Notes: a model not told the origin generated them from the letters alone. 36,211 nucleotides of DNA from Ruminococcus sp. UBA4240 (GCA_002395525.1 DGXE01000051.1:1-36211), one strand, 5' to 3'. Shown: positions 25,377 to 33,177, counted from the stretch's first letter. Numbers and translations are program-made.

Positions 25377-27017
25377 TCACTGCAGATATGCCAGCACAAA
25401 GACCGCCGGTGAATTCCAGTAAATAGTTATCTCGTTGAGGGAATAGCTTGCGGTGTCATCCGCATAGCACTTCATCGGGGGTGTGCCCTCCGGTATGATC
25501 CCCCGTGCAAATGGGTCGGAACGGTGTCCGTTGGGGCCTCCTGCCACCATTCCGGGAATGCATTCCTCTATGCCGTCTGCAAAGGCGGGGCGAAGATGGG
25601 GGTAATTGCACCTGAACTCCCCTACTCCCGTCACATAGCTTATTCCAAGGGGATTTGCCCCGAGCAGGCAGTGTATGTGGGACAGGGCGTATTCCCTGAA
25701 GCCCTTTTCACCTAAGAGCCTATCGTTTACGGCAAATATCATCGCCCTTGTCATAAGCCCCATGTTGCTGCCCCAGCAGTAGTCATTCCCCTCCATGGCA
25801 ACATCATATCCGCAGGAGTCCGCTATAGTACAAAGCTCCTTCCCCCGTGCACTGAAAGCATTTTCAAAGCGGCTCACAAGGGCTGTGTCCCTGTCCTTGT
25901 CACAGAGGATGTAGGACAGCGCCCCCAAGCCCCCTACCTCACCGTAACCCAGTGCCCACAGGGGGAAGTCCTCCCTGAGTGCCTGTTCCATTCTATCGTG
26001 ATAAACAGCCTCGCCTGTGGCGGCATAAAGCTCCGCATATGCCCAGAAGCGGTTGGAGTGGTCGTCCCCCTCACCGTAGCCGCCTGTGTTGCAGCCCTCG
26101 GGATTGTGGAAGCCTATGAACTCAGGGTGCTCTTCCAGCCACACAGCCGACCTTTTCGCAGCGGCAAGGAGCCTGCCGGAAAAATCCTTATCAAAGTCTC
26201 TGTAAACATGAGAACCCAGGGCGCACACCGCCGCCGTATCAGCCACAGCCATGGATGACACAGGGAAGAGATAGAGCTGCTCGGTGTCCTCCTCCGGCAT
26301 TACAAAGGGTGCGTGGAGGTCGGTTGTCACCTTGTGGTACACGCCCCCGTCCTCCCTCTGCATTTTAAGGAGCCATTCCAGCTCGTACCGTACCTCCGAA
26401 AGTATATCCGGGGTATTCTCCTCGGGGATATTCAGCCGCTGCCCATCGAATGCCCCCGGGAACAGCCTGTATGCATACAGCAGATGAGCGCAGGCACAGG
26501 CTCCCGCTGTCACATAGCGGCCGTAGTCCCCCGCATCGTGCCAGCCTCCGGACACATCCACTTCCCTTTCCCTGTCATCCCACAGCCTTGCCGGGGAGGT
26601 GTGGCATTTCCCGTGGTGCCATACGCCCCCGTACCGCTCCTCAACGCCGCAGCCGCAGCGAAGGTAGTAGTATGCCTTTGATACCTTGTCAAACACATCC
26701 GAATAGACATCACCGCCAATGCAAAACATTGCTGATGTCCTGCCCCCTGCCCTTATGACATAGCTGCCGGGGCTGTCAAGGGGTGTAAAGTCCGCCGTCC
26801 ACACATCATCCCCGGAGGCCTTGTCCATGCCCGCATGGACAGTGCTGCCCGAATAGCACACAGCCCCGTTCATATCCGTGACCTCGAAGCTGCCGCACTC
26901 AAAGGGGATAAATGCCCTCTTCACACTTTCGGGATAATACCCCGCCTGATCTGCAAATATGCCGAAGGGGGACATCCTCCGGGTCTTCGGGGTGGTGTCA
27001 AAGTATTTTCTGTTCAT
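25377..27017 (-). CDS. GH9 glucanase without signal peptide (Ig-like N-terminal domain)
   Basis: A 546-residue family 9 glycoside hydrolase. The ATG at 27017 follows GAGGTGCTTACA and is preferred over one 21 bases upstream. Residues about 15-100 form an Ig-like CelD_N domain (FADQAGYYPESVKRAFIP). The (alpha/alpha)6 catalytic barrel follows, with nucleophilic-water Asp161 and base Asp164 in WHDAGDYGRY, a substrate-binding His474 region (NYPHLRP) and acid Glu529 in LNEITIYWNSPAVFVLAYLQ at the very C-terminus. No signal peptide, dockerin or carbohydrate-binding module is present, so the enzyme should be cytoplasmic, probably a cellodextrinase or glucosidase-like GH9 acting on imported oligosaccharides. 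It sits 33 bp after the MATE gene. Confidence 0.93.
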   Translation of the reverse strand: MNRKYFDTTPKTRRMSPFGIFADQAGYYPESVKRAFIPFECGSFEVTDMNGAVCYSGSTVHAGMDKASGDDVWTADFTPLDSPGSYVIRAGGRTSAMFCIGGDVYSDVFDKVSKAYYYLRCGCGVEERYGGVWHHGKCHTSPARLWDDREREVDVSGGWHDAGDYGRYVTAGACACAHLLYAYRLFPGAFDGQRLNIPEENTPDILSEVRYELEWLLKMQREDGGVYHKVTTDLHAPFVMPEEDTEQLYLFPVSSMAVADTAAVCALGSHVYRDFDKDFSGRLLAAAKRSAVWLEEHPEFIGFHNPEGCNTGGYGEGDDHSNRFWAYAELYAATGEAVYHDRMEQALREDFPLWALGYGEVGGLGALSYILCDKDRDTALVSRFENAFSARGKELCTIADSCGYDVAMEGNDYCWGSNMGLMTRAMIFAVNDRLLGEKGFREYALSHIHCLLGANPLGISYVTGVGEFRCNYPHLRPAFADGIEECIPGMVAGGPNGHRSDPFARGIIPEGTPPMKCYADDTASYSLNEITIYWNSPAVFVLAYLQ

Positions 27018-27050
27018 TGTAAGCACCTCACTATCCATGGGGAACAGGAA

Positions 27051-28436
27051 CTACTGTGCCGCAAGGCTGCGCTTTTTCCTGTGCGCCTGTTTCTTTCCCG
27101 CAAAGAGCGCCCTGCCGCTTTCCCTTGCGTATATGACGAAGAATGCCGCACCGTTGAGAGTGCAGGCACCCACCCAGGCGCATATCTCCGCATACGCAGT
27201 GGCTCTGAACCCGAACTGCCCAATAAACAGAGCTATTGTCCCTGTGCGGAGTATCATTTCCAGTATGCCCGATATCATGGGCACAAGGGGGAAGCCCATG
27301 CCCTGGACACCGTTCCTGAACACAAAGAGTATATCAACCGCAAAGAGCATGACACCGCACACCGGCAAAAACTGCACCGCATAGGATATCTGCTCCTCAC
27401 CGGAGAGCAGCACCGATGCCAGCTGCCTTGGAAACAGCACCATCACCGAGCCTAACAGGGCGTAGGAAATACCGGCTATGGAAAGGCACACCTTCAGCCC
27501 CTCCCCTATCCTGTCAAAGCGCCTTGCGCCGTAGTTCTGCCCGGTGTAGGCGGACATTGCAAAGCCCGCAGTGCAGGCAGGCTGCATGAACATATTGATG
27601 TACTTGCTGCACGCCGAATAGGCAGAGGTGAATGCCACGCCGAGGCCGTTCACATAGTACTGCACCGTCATGCAGCCCACAGCGGTTATGGAATTCATCA
27701 GCGCCATGGGAACCCCGTTTTTCATAAGCAGAGCGCAGAGCCTTCCGTCCGGGGCAGTGTCATCAGCCCCCCTGCGGAGGAAATCAATGCTTCTGAGCTT
27801 ATTCACGCACACCATGCCGGAGATCACCTGTGCCGCTATGGTAGCAGCCGCAGCCCCCCACACTCCCGTGCGGAACACGAATATGAGCAGGCTGTCCATT
27901 GCGATGTTTATCACCGATGATATGACTATTGCTTTCAAGGGTGTCCTGCTGTCCCCAAGGGAGCGGAGTATCCCCGCACTCATGTTGTAGAATATGGTGG
28001 CGCACAGCCCCCCGAAAAGGATGTAGCCGTAGGTAAGGCTGTCCCCGATGATGCTCTCATCCGTCTGCATAAGCACGAGCACAGGCCGCAGGAACAGTAT
28101 GCTGAGTACGGTAAGCGCCCCTGTGATAAGGGCGGCAAGGCGTATCATGGCGGAAAGGGTGCGGCGAAGCTCTGGGTAGTTATTCTCACCGAAGCGCTGT
28201 GCCACCATGACGGAAAAGCCGTTTGCAAGCCCCATGGAAAAGCCCACTATGAGAAAGCACAGGGAGCCCATGTTCCCCACTGCCGCAAGGGCATCATCAC
28301 CAAGACCCCTGCCCACTATGGCTGTATCCGCAAAGGTGTACAGCTGCTGCAGCATACCCGTTGCCAGAAGAGGGAAGAAAAACCGCAGTATGGCACTTCC
28401 TGCCTTCCCCTGTGTAAAGTCGATATTTCCGTTCAT
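27051..28436 (-). CDS. MATE family multidrug/solute exporter
   Basis: A 461-residue membrane protein with about twelve helices in two similar halves (opening FFFPLLATGMLQQLYTFADTAIVGRGLG, second half beginning near VPMALMNSITAVGC). This is the Na+- or H+-coupled MATE antiporter fold, closest to the DinF/NorM-like group common in Clostridia. The C-terminal tail is basic (GKKQAHRKKRSLAAQ). The ATG at 28436 follows GGAGTGATAAA. It is the first gene of a six-gene leftward operon with the promoter at 28463-28468. Its substrate is not predictable; efflux of a toxic aldehyde or phenolic product would fit the operon but is speculation. Confidence 0.93.
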   Translation of the reverse strand: MNGNIDFTQGKAGSAILRFFFPLLATGMLQQLYTFADTAIVGRGLGDDALAAVGNMGSLCFLIVGFSMGLANGFSVMVAQRFGENNYPELRRTLSAMIRLAALITGALTVLSILFLRPVLVLMQTDESIIGDSLTYGYILFGGLCATIFYNMSAGILRSLGDSRTPLKAIVISSVINIAMDSLLIFVFRTGVWGAAAATIAAQVISGMVCVNKLRSIDFLRRGADDTAPDGRLCALLMKNGVPMALMNSITAVGCMTVQYYVNGLGVAFTSAYSACSKYINMFMQPACTAGFAMSAYTGQNYGARRFDRIGEGLKVCLSIAGISYALLGSVMVLFPRQLASVLLSGEEQISYAVQFLPVCGVMLFAVDILFVFRNGVQGMGFPLVPMISGILEMILRTGTIALFIGQFGFRATAYAEICAWVGACTLNGAAFFVIYARESGRALFAGKKQAHRKKRSLAAQ

Positions 28437-28462
28437 TTTATCACTCCATCTCTTTGTACAGT

Positions 28463-28468
28463 ATTATA
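28463..28468 (-). promoter_or_regulatory. Extended -10 promoter of the MATE-led operon
   Basis: On the minus strand TGGTATAAT gives a perfect -10 with the TGn extension. The best upstream element, TTGATA, is 20 bases away, so promoter strength probably relies on the extended -10. The leader would be about 20-25 bases long. Confidence 0.6.
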
Positions 28469-28499
28469 CCAGTGCGGGGAGCAATTTCTATCAAATCTA

Positions 28500-28528
28500 T
28501 TGCGTTTTTGTAGAAAATGTGGTATATT
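28500..28528 (+). promoter_or_regulatory. Promoter of the AraC-TPR-J-HIRAN operon
   Basis: TTGCGT (28500-28505), 17-base spacer, TATATT (28523-28528). Transcription would start near 28535, 40 bases before the AraC ATG. It is divergent from and close to the MATE promoter, so one factor could control both. Confidence 0.55.
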
Positions 28529-28575
28529 TGAGACAGGTCATTAACATCGCATCCCGGACAGGATGGGGGGAGCCT

Positions 28576-29343
28576 ATGGACACCAACAGGGAGCTTAACT
28601 ACCGCCTCTACATACAGACAGAGGAGAATTTCAAGCGCACCGAGATAAGGAGCGAATTTGCACGGTATGACGACATCAAGAACGGCAACGTGGAGAAGGT
28701 GCGTGAGAACATCAAGGAGATAAAGGCGCACTACTACGAGGGCAAGGGTATGCTCTCGGACAGCCTGCTGCGGAACAATCAGTATCACTTTGCCATAGGT
28801 GTGGGGATGATAGCCCGTGTGTGCATAGACGGCGGCATGGAGCACAACATCGCCTACACCCTGAGCGACATATACATCCGCCGGGGGGACAAGTGCAGGG
28901 AGCCCCAGGAGGTGATCGACCTCACGGGGACTATGATGCTGGACTTCGCCTCACGGATGGCTCAGATACGCAAGGAAAAGGGAGTGTCCATCCATGTGCG
29001 CAGGACGGTGGACTATGTGTACGAGAACCTGAACCGCCCCCTTACCCTTAAAATGGCGGCGGAGCATGAGCACCTTGACCCCAGCTACCTTTCAAAGCTG
29101 TTTGCAAAGGAGATGGGGGTGCCCTTGAAGGCATACATACTCAATGCCAAGATAAACACCGCACGGAACATTCTCACCTTCTCGGAGTTTTCCATTGCGG
29201 ATATTGCGGATTCACTGGGGTTTTCCTCCCAGAGTGCATTTGCGGCTGCTTTCAGGAAGATAACGGGGCTTACACCCATGCAGTACCGCAGCAGGTACAG
29301 CGAGGAATACTCCCTGCTGACACGGGATGAGGGTATGAGCTGA
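28576..29343 (+). CDS. AraC-family transcriptional regulator
   Basis: A 255-residue regulator. The start is the ATG at 28576, directly after GGGGGGAGCCT; the frame is open far upstream only as antisense of the MATE gene. The N-terminal 150 residues (FARYDDIKNGNVEKVRENIK, GMIARVCIDGGMEHNIAYTL) are helical and resemble the PocR-less helical regulatory domain often seen in Clostridial AraC proteins rather than a sugar-binding cupin. The C-terminal 100 residues carry two helix-turn-helix motifs (LTLKMAAEHEHLDPSYLSKL, FSIADIADSLGFSSQSAFAA) and the end GLTPMQYRSRY. It heads a rightward operon, 17 bp before the TPR gene. Confidence 0.93.
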   Translation: MDTNRELNYRLYIQTEENFKRTEIRSEFARYDDIKNGNVEKVRENIKEIKAHYYEGKGMLSDSLLRNNQYHFAIGVGMIARVCIDGGMEHNIAYTLSDIYIRRGDKCREPQEVIDLTGTMMLDFASRMAQIRKEKGVSIHVRRTVDYVYENLNRPLTLKMAAEHEHLDPSYLSKLFAKEMGVPLKAYILNAKINTARNILTFSEFSIADIADSLGFSSQSAFAAAFRKITGLTPMQYRSRYSEEYSLLTRDEGMS

Positions 29344-29360
29344 CATGAAAGGGGCATACT

Positions 29361-30278
29361 ATGGATCTGAATGAATGCTACAGGATATATTCAAATTACC
29401 TGAACGCAGGTGTATACACCGATGAGGACGATCTCTTCCTTTTTACGGAGGCAGCACAGCTTCTGTACGAGCACACCGGGGATGTGCAGTTCATAAGGGA
29501 GCTTGGGGGTGTGTACTACGGGCGGAAGGAATTTGACCTTGCCCGCAAATACTATGAGATCGCCTCCGAAAAGGGGGATCACTACGCCAACATCGGCCTT
29601 GGCTACATCTGGTACTACGGCCGCACAGGGGATAGGGACTACAAAAAGGCATTCGAGTATTTCAGCAGGTGCCCCGGGGACATCAATGCGGAATACAAGA
29701 TAGCAGATATGTACCGCACCGGCAAGTATGTGGAAAAGGACGAAGCACGGTATGAGGCAAAGATAGAGGAGATATACGGCCTTATGCAGGAGGGCGGCGG
29801 CAAATGGTACATCCCGGAGATATACTCCCGCCTTGCCCGCATACGCATAAAACAGGGGCGCAAGGAGGAGGCATACACGCTGCTTTGCCAGACAAGGGAG
29901 CACCTTGTCAGGCGCATACTGGACAACGGCTTTTTCGGGGACTTTACCATAATGAAGGGCGTGATAGAGGATCTTCACTCCCTTGACATCTATCACCAAA
30001 GGCACCGCTGCTATGACATCTTCGACCTGTATGTGCTGTTCAAGAAGCCGGGGGAGGTGAAGATAATGTCCTGTGACTACCTGTCGGACGTGGACTATGA
30101 TGAGGACGAGCCGGAAACGATCATGGCAATGGAGGAGGACGGGGCTGTGGTGGTGGAGCACCGTGGGAGATGGTACCGCTCGGTGGATGACTTCATACGG
30201 GAGAACATCGCAGAACTGTGCGGCTATGACGGGGAGCCGCCCCGCATAGCTGTGTGCGGAGGTGCAGGCAATGAATGA
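29361..30278 (+). CDS. TPR/Sel1-like repeat protein
   Basis: A 305-residue cytoplasmic protein without signal or membrane segment. Residues about 25-190 are tandem helical hairpins of TPR/Sel1 type (FIRELGGVYYGRKEFDLARK, YANIGLGYIWYYGRTGDRDY, KKAFEYFSRCPGDINAEYKI). After about 200 the pattern changes to a globular, acidic C-terminal domain (LSDVDYDEDEPETIMAMEED, then GRWYRSVDDFIRENIAEL). ATG start follows AAAGGGGCATACT. The last codons overlap the start of the J-domain-like gene by eight bases (ATGAATGA). TPR proteins usually serve as binding scaffolds; a partnership with the J-domain-like product of the next gene, as in chaperone complexes, is an inference. Confidence 0.85.
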   Translation: MDLNECYRIYSNYLNAGVYTDEDDLFLFTEAAQLLYEHTGDVQFIRELGGVYYGRKEFDLARKYYEIASEKGDHYANIGLGYIWYYGRTGDRDYKKAFEYFSRCPGDINAEYKIADMYRTGKYVEKDEARYEAKIEEIYGLMQEGGGKWYIPEIYSRLARIRIKQGRKEEAYTLLCQTREHLVRRILDNGFFGDFTIMKGVIEDLHSLDIYHQRHRCYDIFDLYVLFKKPGEVKIMSCDYLSDVDYDEDEPETIMAMEEDGAVVVEHRGRWYRSVDDFIRENIAELCGYDGEPPRIAVCGGAGNE

Positions 30279-31055
30279 GATAGTGCCCCTGCAGGACAAG
30301 CGTCTTGCGGAATACGAAAAGCTCCTTGTACAGCGGGACACGCTGAAAAAGGAGGCGGAGCTAATAAACCAGCGGTACTACGTGAAATTCGGCGGGCTCA
30401 TCATCAAGGTCTACGAGATGCAGGTGGAGTGCATAAAGCTGAAAAAAATGATAGCCTTTGTGCAGCAGGCTGTCAACCGGAACGAGGCTCTTGATCTTGA
30501 CAAACTGAGTGCCTATATCGGTGAGGTCATGGCAGAATACAGAGAGCGGATAAAGGCCATGTACAAAATGCACAAGGAGTGCTCGAAAGCAGGTACTGTC
30601 AGCGAAATGAAGCTTATGAAGATAAAGAGGATATACCGTGACATAGTAAAAAAGCTGCACCCGGATGTTTCCCCCCTTATGGAGAATGATGAGCGGCTGA
30701 GGGATCTTTGGGAGGCTGCATACGCCGCCTACACCGCCAACGACCTTACAGCCCTTGAGGAGGCATACGCCCGCATACAGCTCATCATTGCAGGCATGGG
30801 CGGGGCAGGCACCGTGGAGATACAGGGCATTGAGGATAAGACACAGGCGCTGAGGGAGGAGACAGACCACACCACATCACATCCACCCCTCCCTACACTC
30901 TCAAGCCCTTTGTCACCGACCCCTTGAGGGAGAATGAAAAGCGCATGGAGCTTGAAGCCGAGCTTGACGAATACACCGCATACCGTGAGCAGCTCCAGGG
31001 GGTGCTCAGACAGCTCACCTCACGCTCCGAACTGATCATGGAGGTAACACTTTGA
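30271..31055 (+). pseudogene. J-domain-like (HPD motif) protein gene with a -1 frameshift near its 3' end
   Basis: The zero frame (30271-30927) gives 218 residues: coiled-coil-like helices (1-110), then a J-like segment IYRDIVKKLHPDVSP with HPD at 130-132 and WEAAYAAYTANDLTALEEAY typical of divergent J proteins. It ends in an odd Pro/Ser tail at a TGA (30925-30927). The -1 frame is open from 30834 to a TGA at 31053-31055 and encodes a sensible charged helical tail (RENEKRMELEAELDEY, then QLQGVLRQLTSRSELIMEV). That stop overlaps the next gene's TTG start as TTGA, as expected for the true gene end. ATG 30271 has GGAGG eight bases upstream. Either a one-base loss, a sequencing error, or programmed slippage at CCCTTTG (30906-30912) explains this; the full product would be about 261 residues. 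It may be functional despite the label. Confidence 0.75.
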
Positions 31056-31438
31056 ACGACATCGCATTACAGGACGAAAAGTCCCTGATACTGAAAAACA
31101 GCGGAGATCTGTCCGACCTTATCAAGCCCCTCTCCCGAGAGATACACCTGTTCGACTCCTACATTGCAGGCACCGCACACACGGACAAGACACTCCTTGA
31201 CGCTCTTTCCCGGGGGGACAGGCTTGACCTTCGCTCAGAGCGCAACAAGTTCGAGGAAAAGGCGGTGGCTGTATATCACGGCACGGACAAGATAGGCTAC
31301 ATCCCCGAAAAGGATGTCATCATCTTCTACCGCCTTCTTGACGCAGGCAAAGCCCTTATGGCAAAGGTGGCAGACATCGACCGCAGCTATGAGCGCCTTG
31401 CAAAGATACGCATATCGATCTGCCTCATTGACTTTTAG
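31052..31438 (+). CDS. HIRAN domain protein
   Basis: A 128-residue protein. The start is TTG at 31052 with GGAGG seven bases upstream, overlapping the end of the J-like reading frame (TTGA). Residues about 28-115 match the HIRAN fold: IHLFDSYIAGTAHTD, GDRLDLRSERNKFEEKAVAV, and KIGYIPEKDVIIFYRLLDAG. In eukaryotic HLTF the HIRAN domain binds the 3' end of single-stranded DNA; stand-alone bacterial copies are poorly understood. As last gene of the AraC-TPR-J operon it may act in DNA damage handling or proteostasis, but no evidence here decides this. An imperfect inverted repeat follows the stop codon. Confidence 0.88.
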   Translation: MNDIALQDEKSLILKNSGDLSDLIKPLSREIHLFDSYIAGTAHTDKTLLDALSRGDRLDLRSERNKFEEKAVAVYHGTDKIGYIPEKDVIIFYRLLDAGKALMAKVADIDRSYERLAKIRISICLIDF

Positions 31439-31443
31439 AATGC

Positions 31444-31527
31444 AGAATGAAGAATGCATAATGATTTGCTTGCTTTCCTCTTTGGCAGCTCTGCTTGCAA
31501 AGTACACTTCATTTCATTCTTCATTTT
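31444..31527. repeat. Imperfect inverted-repeat element after the HIRAN gene
   Basis: The arms AATGAAGAATG (31446-31456) and CATTCTTCATT (31515-31525) are fully complementary over 11 bp, 13 with a G-T pair, and inner TTTGC / GCAAA (31465-31469, 31497-31501) add a stem. AT-rich and unlike the neighbours in base composition. It may be a small dispersed (MITE-like) intergenic repeat or a transcription end hairpin; only one copy is in this window. Confidence 0.5.
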
Positions 31528-31530
31528 ATA

Positions 31531-31559
31531 TTGACTTTTGTGCGGCATAGTGGTATAAT
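31531..31559 (+). promoter_or_regulatory. Strong sigma-A-type promoter of the EpsG-like gene
   Basis: TTGACT (31531-31536), 17-base spacer ending TGG, perfect TATAAT (31554-31559). Transcription should begin near 31566; the leader then contains a hairpin at 31572-31592 (GCGC arms, A-rich and T-rich inner stem) before the start codon. Confidence 0.8.
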
Positions 31560-31619
31560 AATGAGGTATCAGCGCAGAAAAGCCTTTTGCGCCTGGAAGA
31601 AAAACATCAGGGGGAGCTT

Positions 31620-32774
31620 ATGCTTGTTTATATACTTCTGCCCATAGTGGCAGGTCTGCCGGGATTCATGCTGTGCAGGGAGAAATTCGGGAAGTTAGGG
31701 CGCGGCATATACTGCGCATACTTTGCCCTGTGCCTTACCATCGTGGAAGGGATGCGCTACGGCATAGGGTACGACTACGAGGCATACCGCCAGACCTATG
31801 TGGGCTTCATGTTCCGTGACTCCGTGGCGGATCTTTCCGGCTACCATATGGAAAAGGGCTATCTTCTGCCCCAGTTCATACTCAGCACCGCCTACCCCGA
31901 CCCCAGGGTCATGTTCTTTGTGGTGGCAGCACTAATCTCCATCGCCATCGCAGTGTGGATATATATGTATTCACCCAATCCCGCCGTCAGTGCCATGGCA
32001 TTTGCCGCCTGGGGGCCTGTGTTCTACACCATGAACTTCCTGCGGCAGTCCTTTGCGGCGCTGGTTGTGCTGTATGCGCTGGTCTACATCAAGAAAAACG
32101 ACTTCCTGCGCTACTTCGCCCTGGTGCTCCTTGCCACCTGCTTCCACTGGTCGGCGCTGTTCATGATACCCTTCTACTTCATCCTGAAGATACGCATAAC
32201 ACCGCTGGTGCTGGTGATATACTCCACCATCGCCACACTGCTGCTCATATTCTCCTATGACATCACCGATGCATTCATAAAATTCTCGGAGACCATGGCG
32301 GACAAGGGCTACTCTGCATTCGTCCCCTCCCGCTACTCCCACTACCTGTACGGCTCCGTGGAGTTCGTGAACGGCATATTCATAGAATACGTCATAGGCT
32401 ACGGCCTGCTGTTCCTCTTCGGCTTTTTGTTCCACAGATACATCTACAAGCGGGATATCGACAACAAATATGCGGTGGCATTCATGTTCTTCACCCTCCT
32501 GCTTGATTTCTGGGGGAGAAAGCACGCCATAATCTCAAGGCTTGACCTGTACTTTGTCTTTGCCGCCACCATAATGTTCGTGCCTGTGGCTCTCAGGGGC
32601 GCATATGACTGGGTGGATGACAAGTTCAAGAAGCACAGGCGCATAGGCTACGTCCTCACCAGCTGTGTGATGGTGGGCATAAGCGTGTACTTCCTGGGCT
32701 CCATGCTCCTGAGAGGTTCCAACGGCTGTATTCCCTACACCATGTGGAGCCTTGATACATCAGCCCTCCTGTGA
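31620..32774 (+). CDS. EpsG-family polysaccharide polymerase-like membrane protein
   Basis: A 384-residue multi-spanning membrane protein. The ATG at 31620 follows AGGGGGAGCTT; the frame could begin 33 bases earlier without better support. The family hallmark appears early: VEGMRYGIGYDYEAYRQTYV (about residues 44-63), then about ten membrane helices with a basic loop FHRYIYKRDIDNKYA and late RKHAIISRLDLYFVF. EpsG-like proteins are thought to polymerise exopolysaccharide or capsule repeats, in the way Wzy does. No other capsule gene is nearby: the gene stands alone with its own promoter, between an inverted repeat and a tRNA gene. Its partners are presumably elsewhere in the genome. Confidence 0.88.
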   Translation: MLVYILLPIVAGLPGFMLCREKFGKLGRGIYCAYFALCLTIVEGMRYGIGYDYEAYRQTYVGFMFRDSVADLSGYHMEKGYLLPQFILSTAYPDPRVMFFVVAALISIAIAVWIYMYSPNPAVSAMAFAAWGPVFYTMNFLRQSFAALVVLYALVYIKKNDFLRYFALVLLATCFHWSALFMIPFYFILKIRITPLVLVIYSTIATLLLIFSYDITDAFIKFSETMADKGYSAFVPSRYSHYLYGSVEFVNGIFIEYVIGYGLLFLFGFLFHRYIYKRDIDNKYAVAFMFFTLLLDFWGRKHAIISRLDLYFVFAATIMFVPVALRGAYDWVDDKFKKHRRIGYVLTSCVMVGISVYFLGSMLLRGSNGCIPYTMWSLDTSALL

Positions 32775-32868
32775 CCGGGGAGATGCACTGACCTGTACAT
32801 CCTGCCTGAAATATCCGGCTGATGATTGTGCAAAAGGTAGAATTTACACCTTGTCCTGCTGTTTTTTA

Positions 32869-32897
32869 TGGACACAGGGCGGATTAATATGTATAAT
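32869..32897 (+). promoter_or_regulatory. Promoter of tRNA-Ala
   Basis: TGGACA (32869-32874), 17-base spacer, TATAAT (32892-32897). Transcription should start near 32904, followed by a run of nine G (32907-32915) before the tRNA. The 150 bp between the EpsG stop and here holds no other clear signal. Confidence 0.75.
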
Positions 32898-32925
32898 GTT
32901 ATGGTCGGGGGGGGGCCCCTGACAT

Positions 32926-33001
32926 GGGGTATTAGCGCAGTTGGGAGCGCGCCACACTGGCAGTGTGGAGGTCACGGGTTCGAATCCCGTATGCTCCACC
33001 A
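32926..33001 (+). tRNA. tRNA-Ala (anticodon GGC)
   Basis: A 76-nt cloverleaf. Acceptor GGGGTAT pairs with ATGCTCC (two G-U pairs), discriminator A and encoded CCA. D stem GCGC/GCGC, anticodon stem CCACA/TGTGG with loop CTGGCAG giving anticodon GGC, which reads GCC and GCU alanine codons. T arm ACGGG-TTCGAAT-CCCGT. It has its own promoter and terminator, so it is a single-tRNA unit. Confidence 0.95.
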
Positions 33002-33024
33002 GGCGGGGAACGCCCCGCAGCGAG

Positions 33025-33058
33025 ACCGCAGAGTGATTTGCTCTGCGGTTTCTTTTTT
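33025..33058 (+). terminator. Terminator after tRNA-Ala
   Basis: Stem ACCGCAGAG / CTCTGCGGT (9 bp, 33025-33033 and 33041-33049), loop of seven, then TTCTTTTTT. A second GC-rich hairpin (GGCGGGG-AACG-CCCCGC) lies just upstream at 33002-33018. Confidence 0.88.
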
Positions 33059-33177
33059 CCCCGACACGAAGATGTCAGGGCATACCACAGACAGCCCCCA
33101 CGGCAGGCAGCGGAGACCGTTGCTTTTACAAAGGACGGTTTTTGTGTCGTGTCACACAGATATTGCCAAAACAATCC

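Noticed and set aside
24231..25412. 393-codon rightward open frame opposite the alcohol dehydrogenase gene
   Set aside because: It is the complement of a gene with all motifs of the iron alcohol dehydrogenase family; long antisense frames are common at this GC content, and it has no ribosome site or domain.
28207..28575. N-terminal extension of the second AraC regulator
   Set aside because: It overlaps the MATE gene in antisense and the divergent promoters; the ATG at 28576 has GGGGGGAG directly upstream.
29391..30341. 316-codon leftward open frame opposite the TPR gene
   Set aside because: Cys/Val/His-rich shadow translation without start signal; the plus-strand TPR gene is in a clear operon.
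32775..32868. Possible terminator after the EpsG gene (AAGGT / ACCTT with later T-run)
   Set aside because: Only a five-base stem with a nine-base loop, and the T-run is some nine bases further; too weak to call.
32907..32919. Run of nine G followed by four C before the tRNA
   Set aside because: Could be a G-quadruplex half or a sequencing weak spot, but a single run is not enough for a quadruplex and it is simply the 5' leader of the tRNA transcript.
33062..33153. GACACGA / TCGTGTC inverted pair between tRNA and VapBC
   Set aside because: Seven-base arms 78 bp apart are expected by chance and nothing suggests function.
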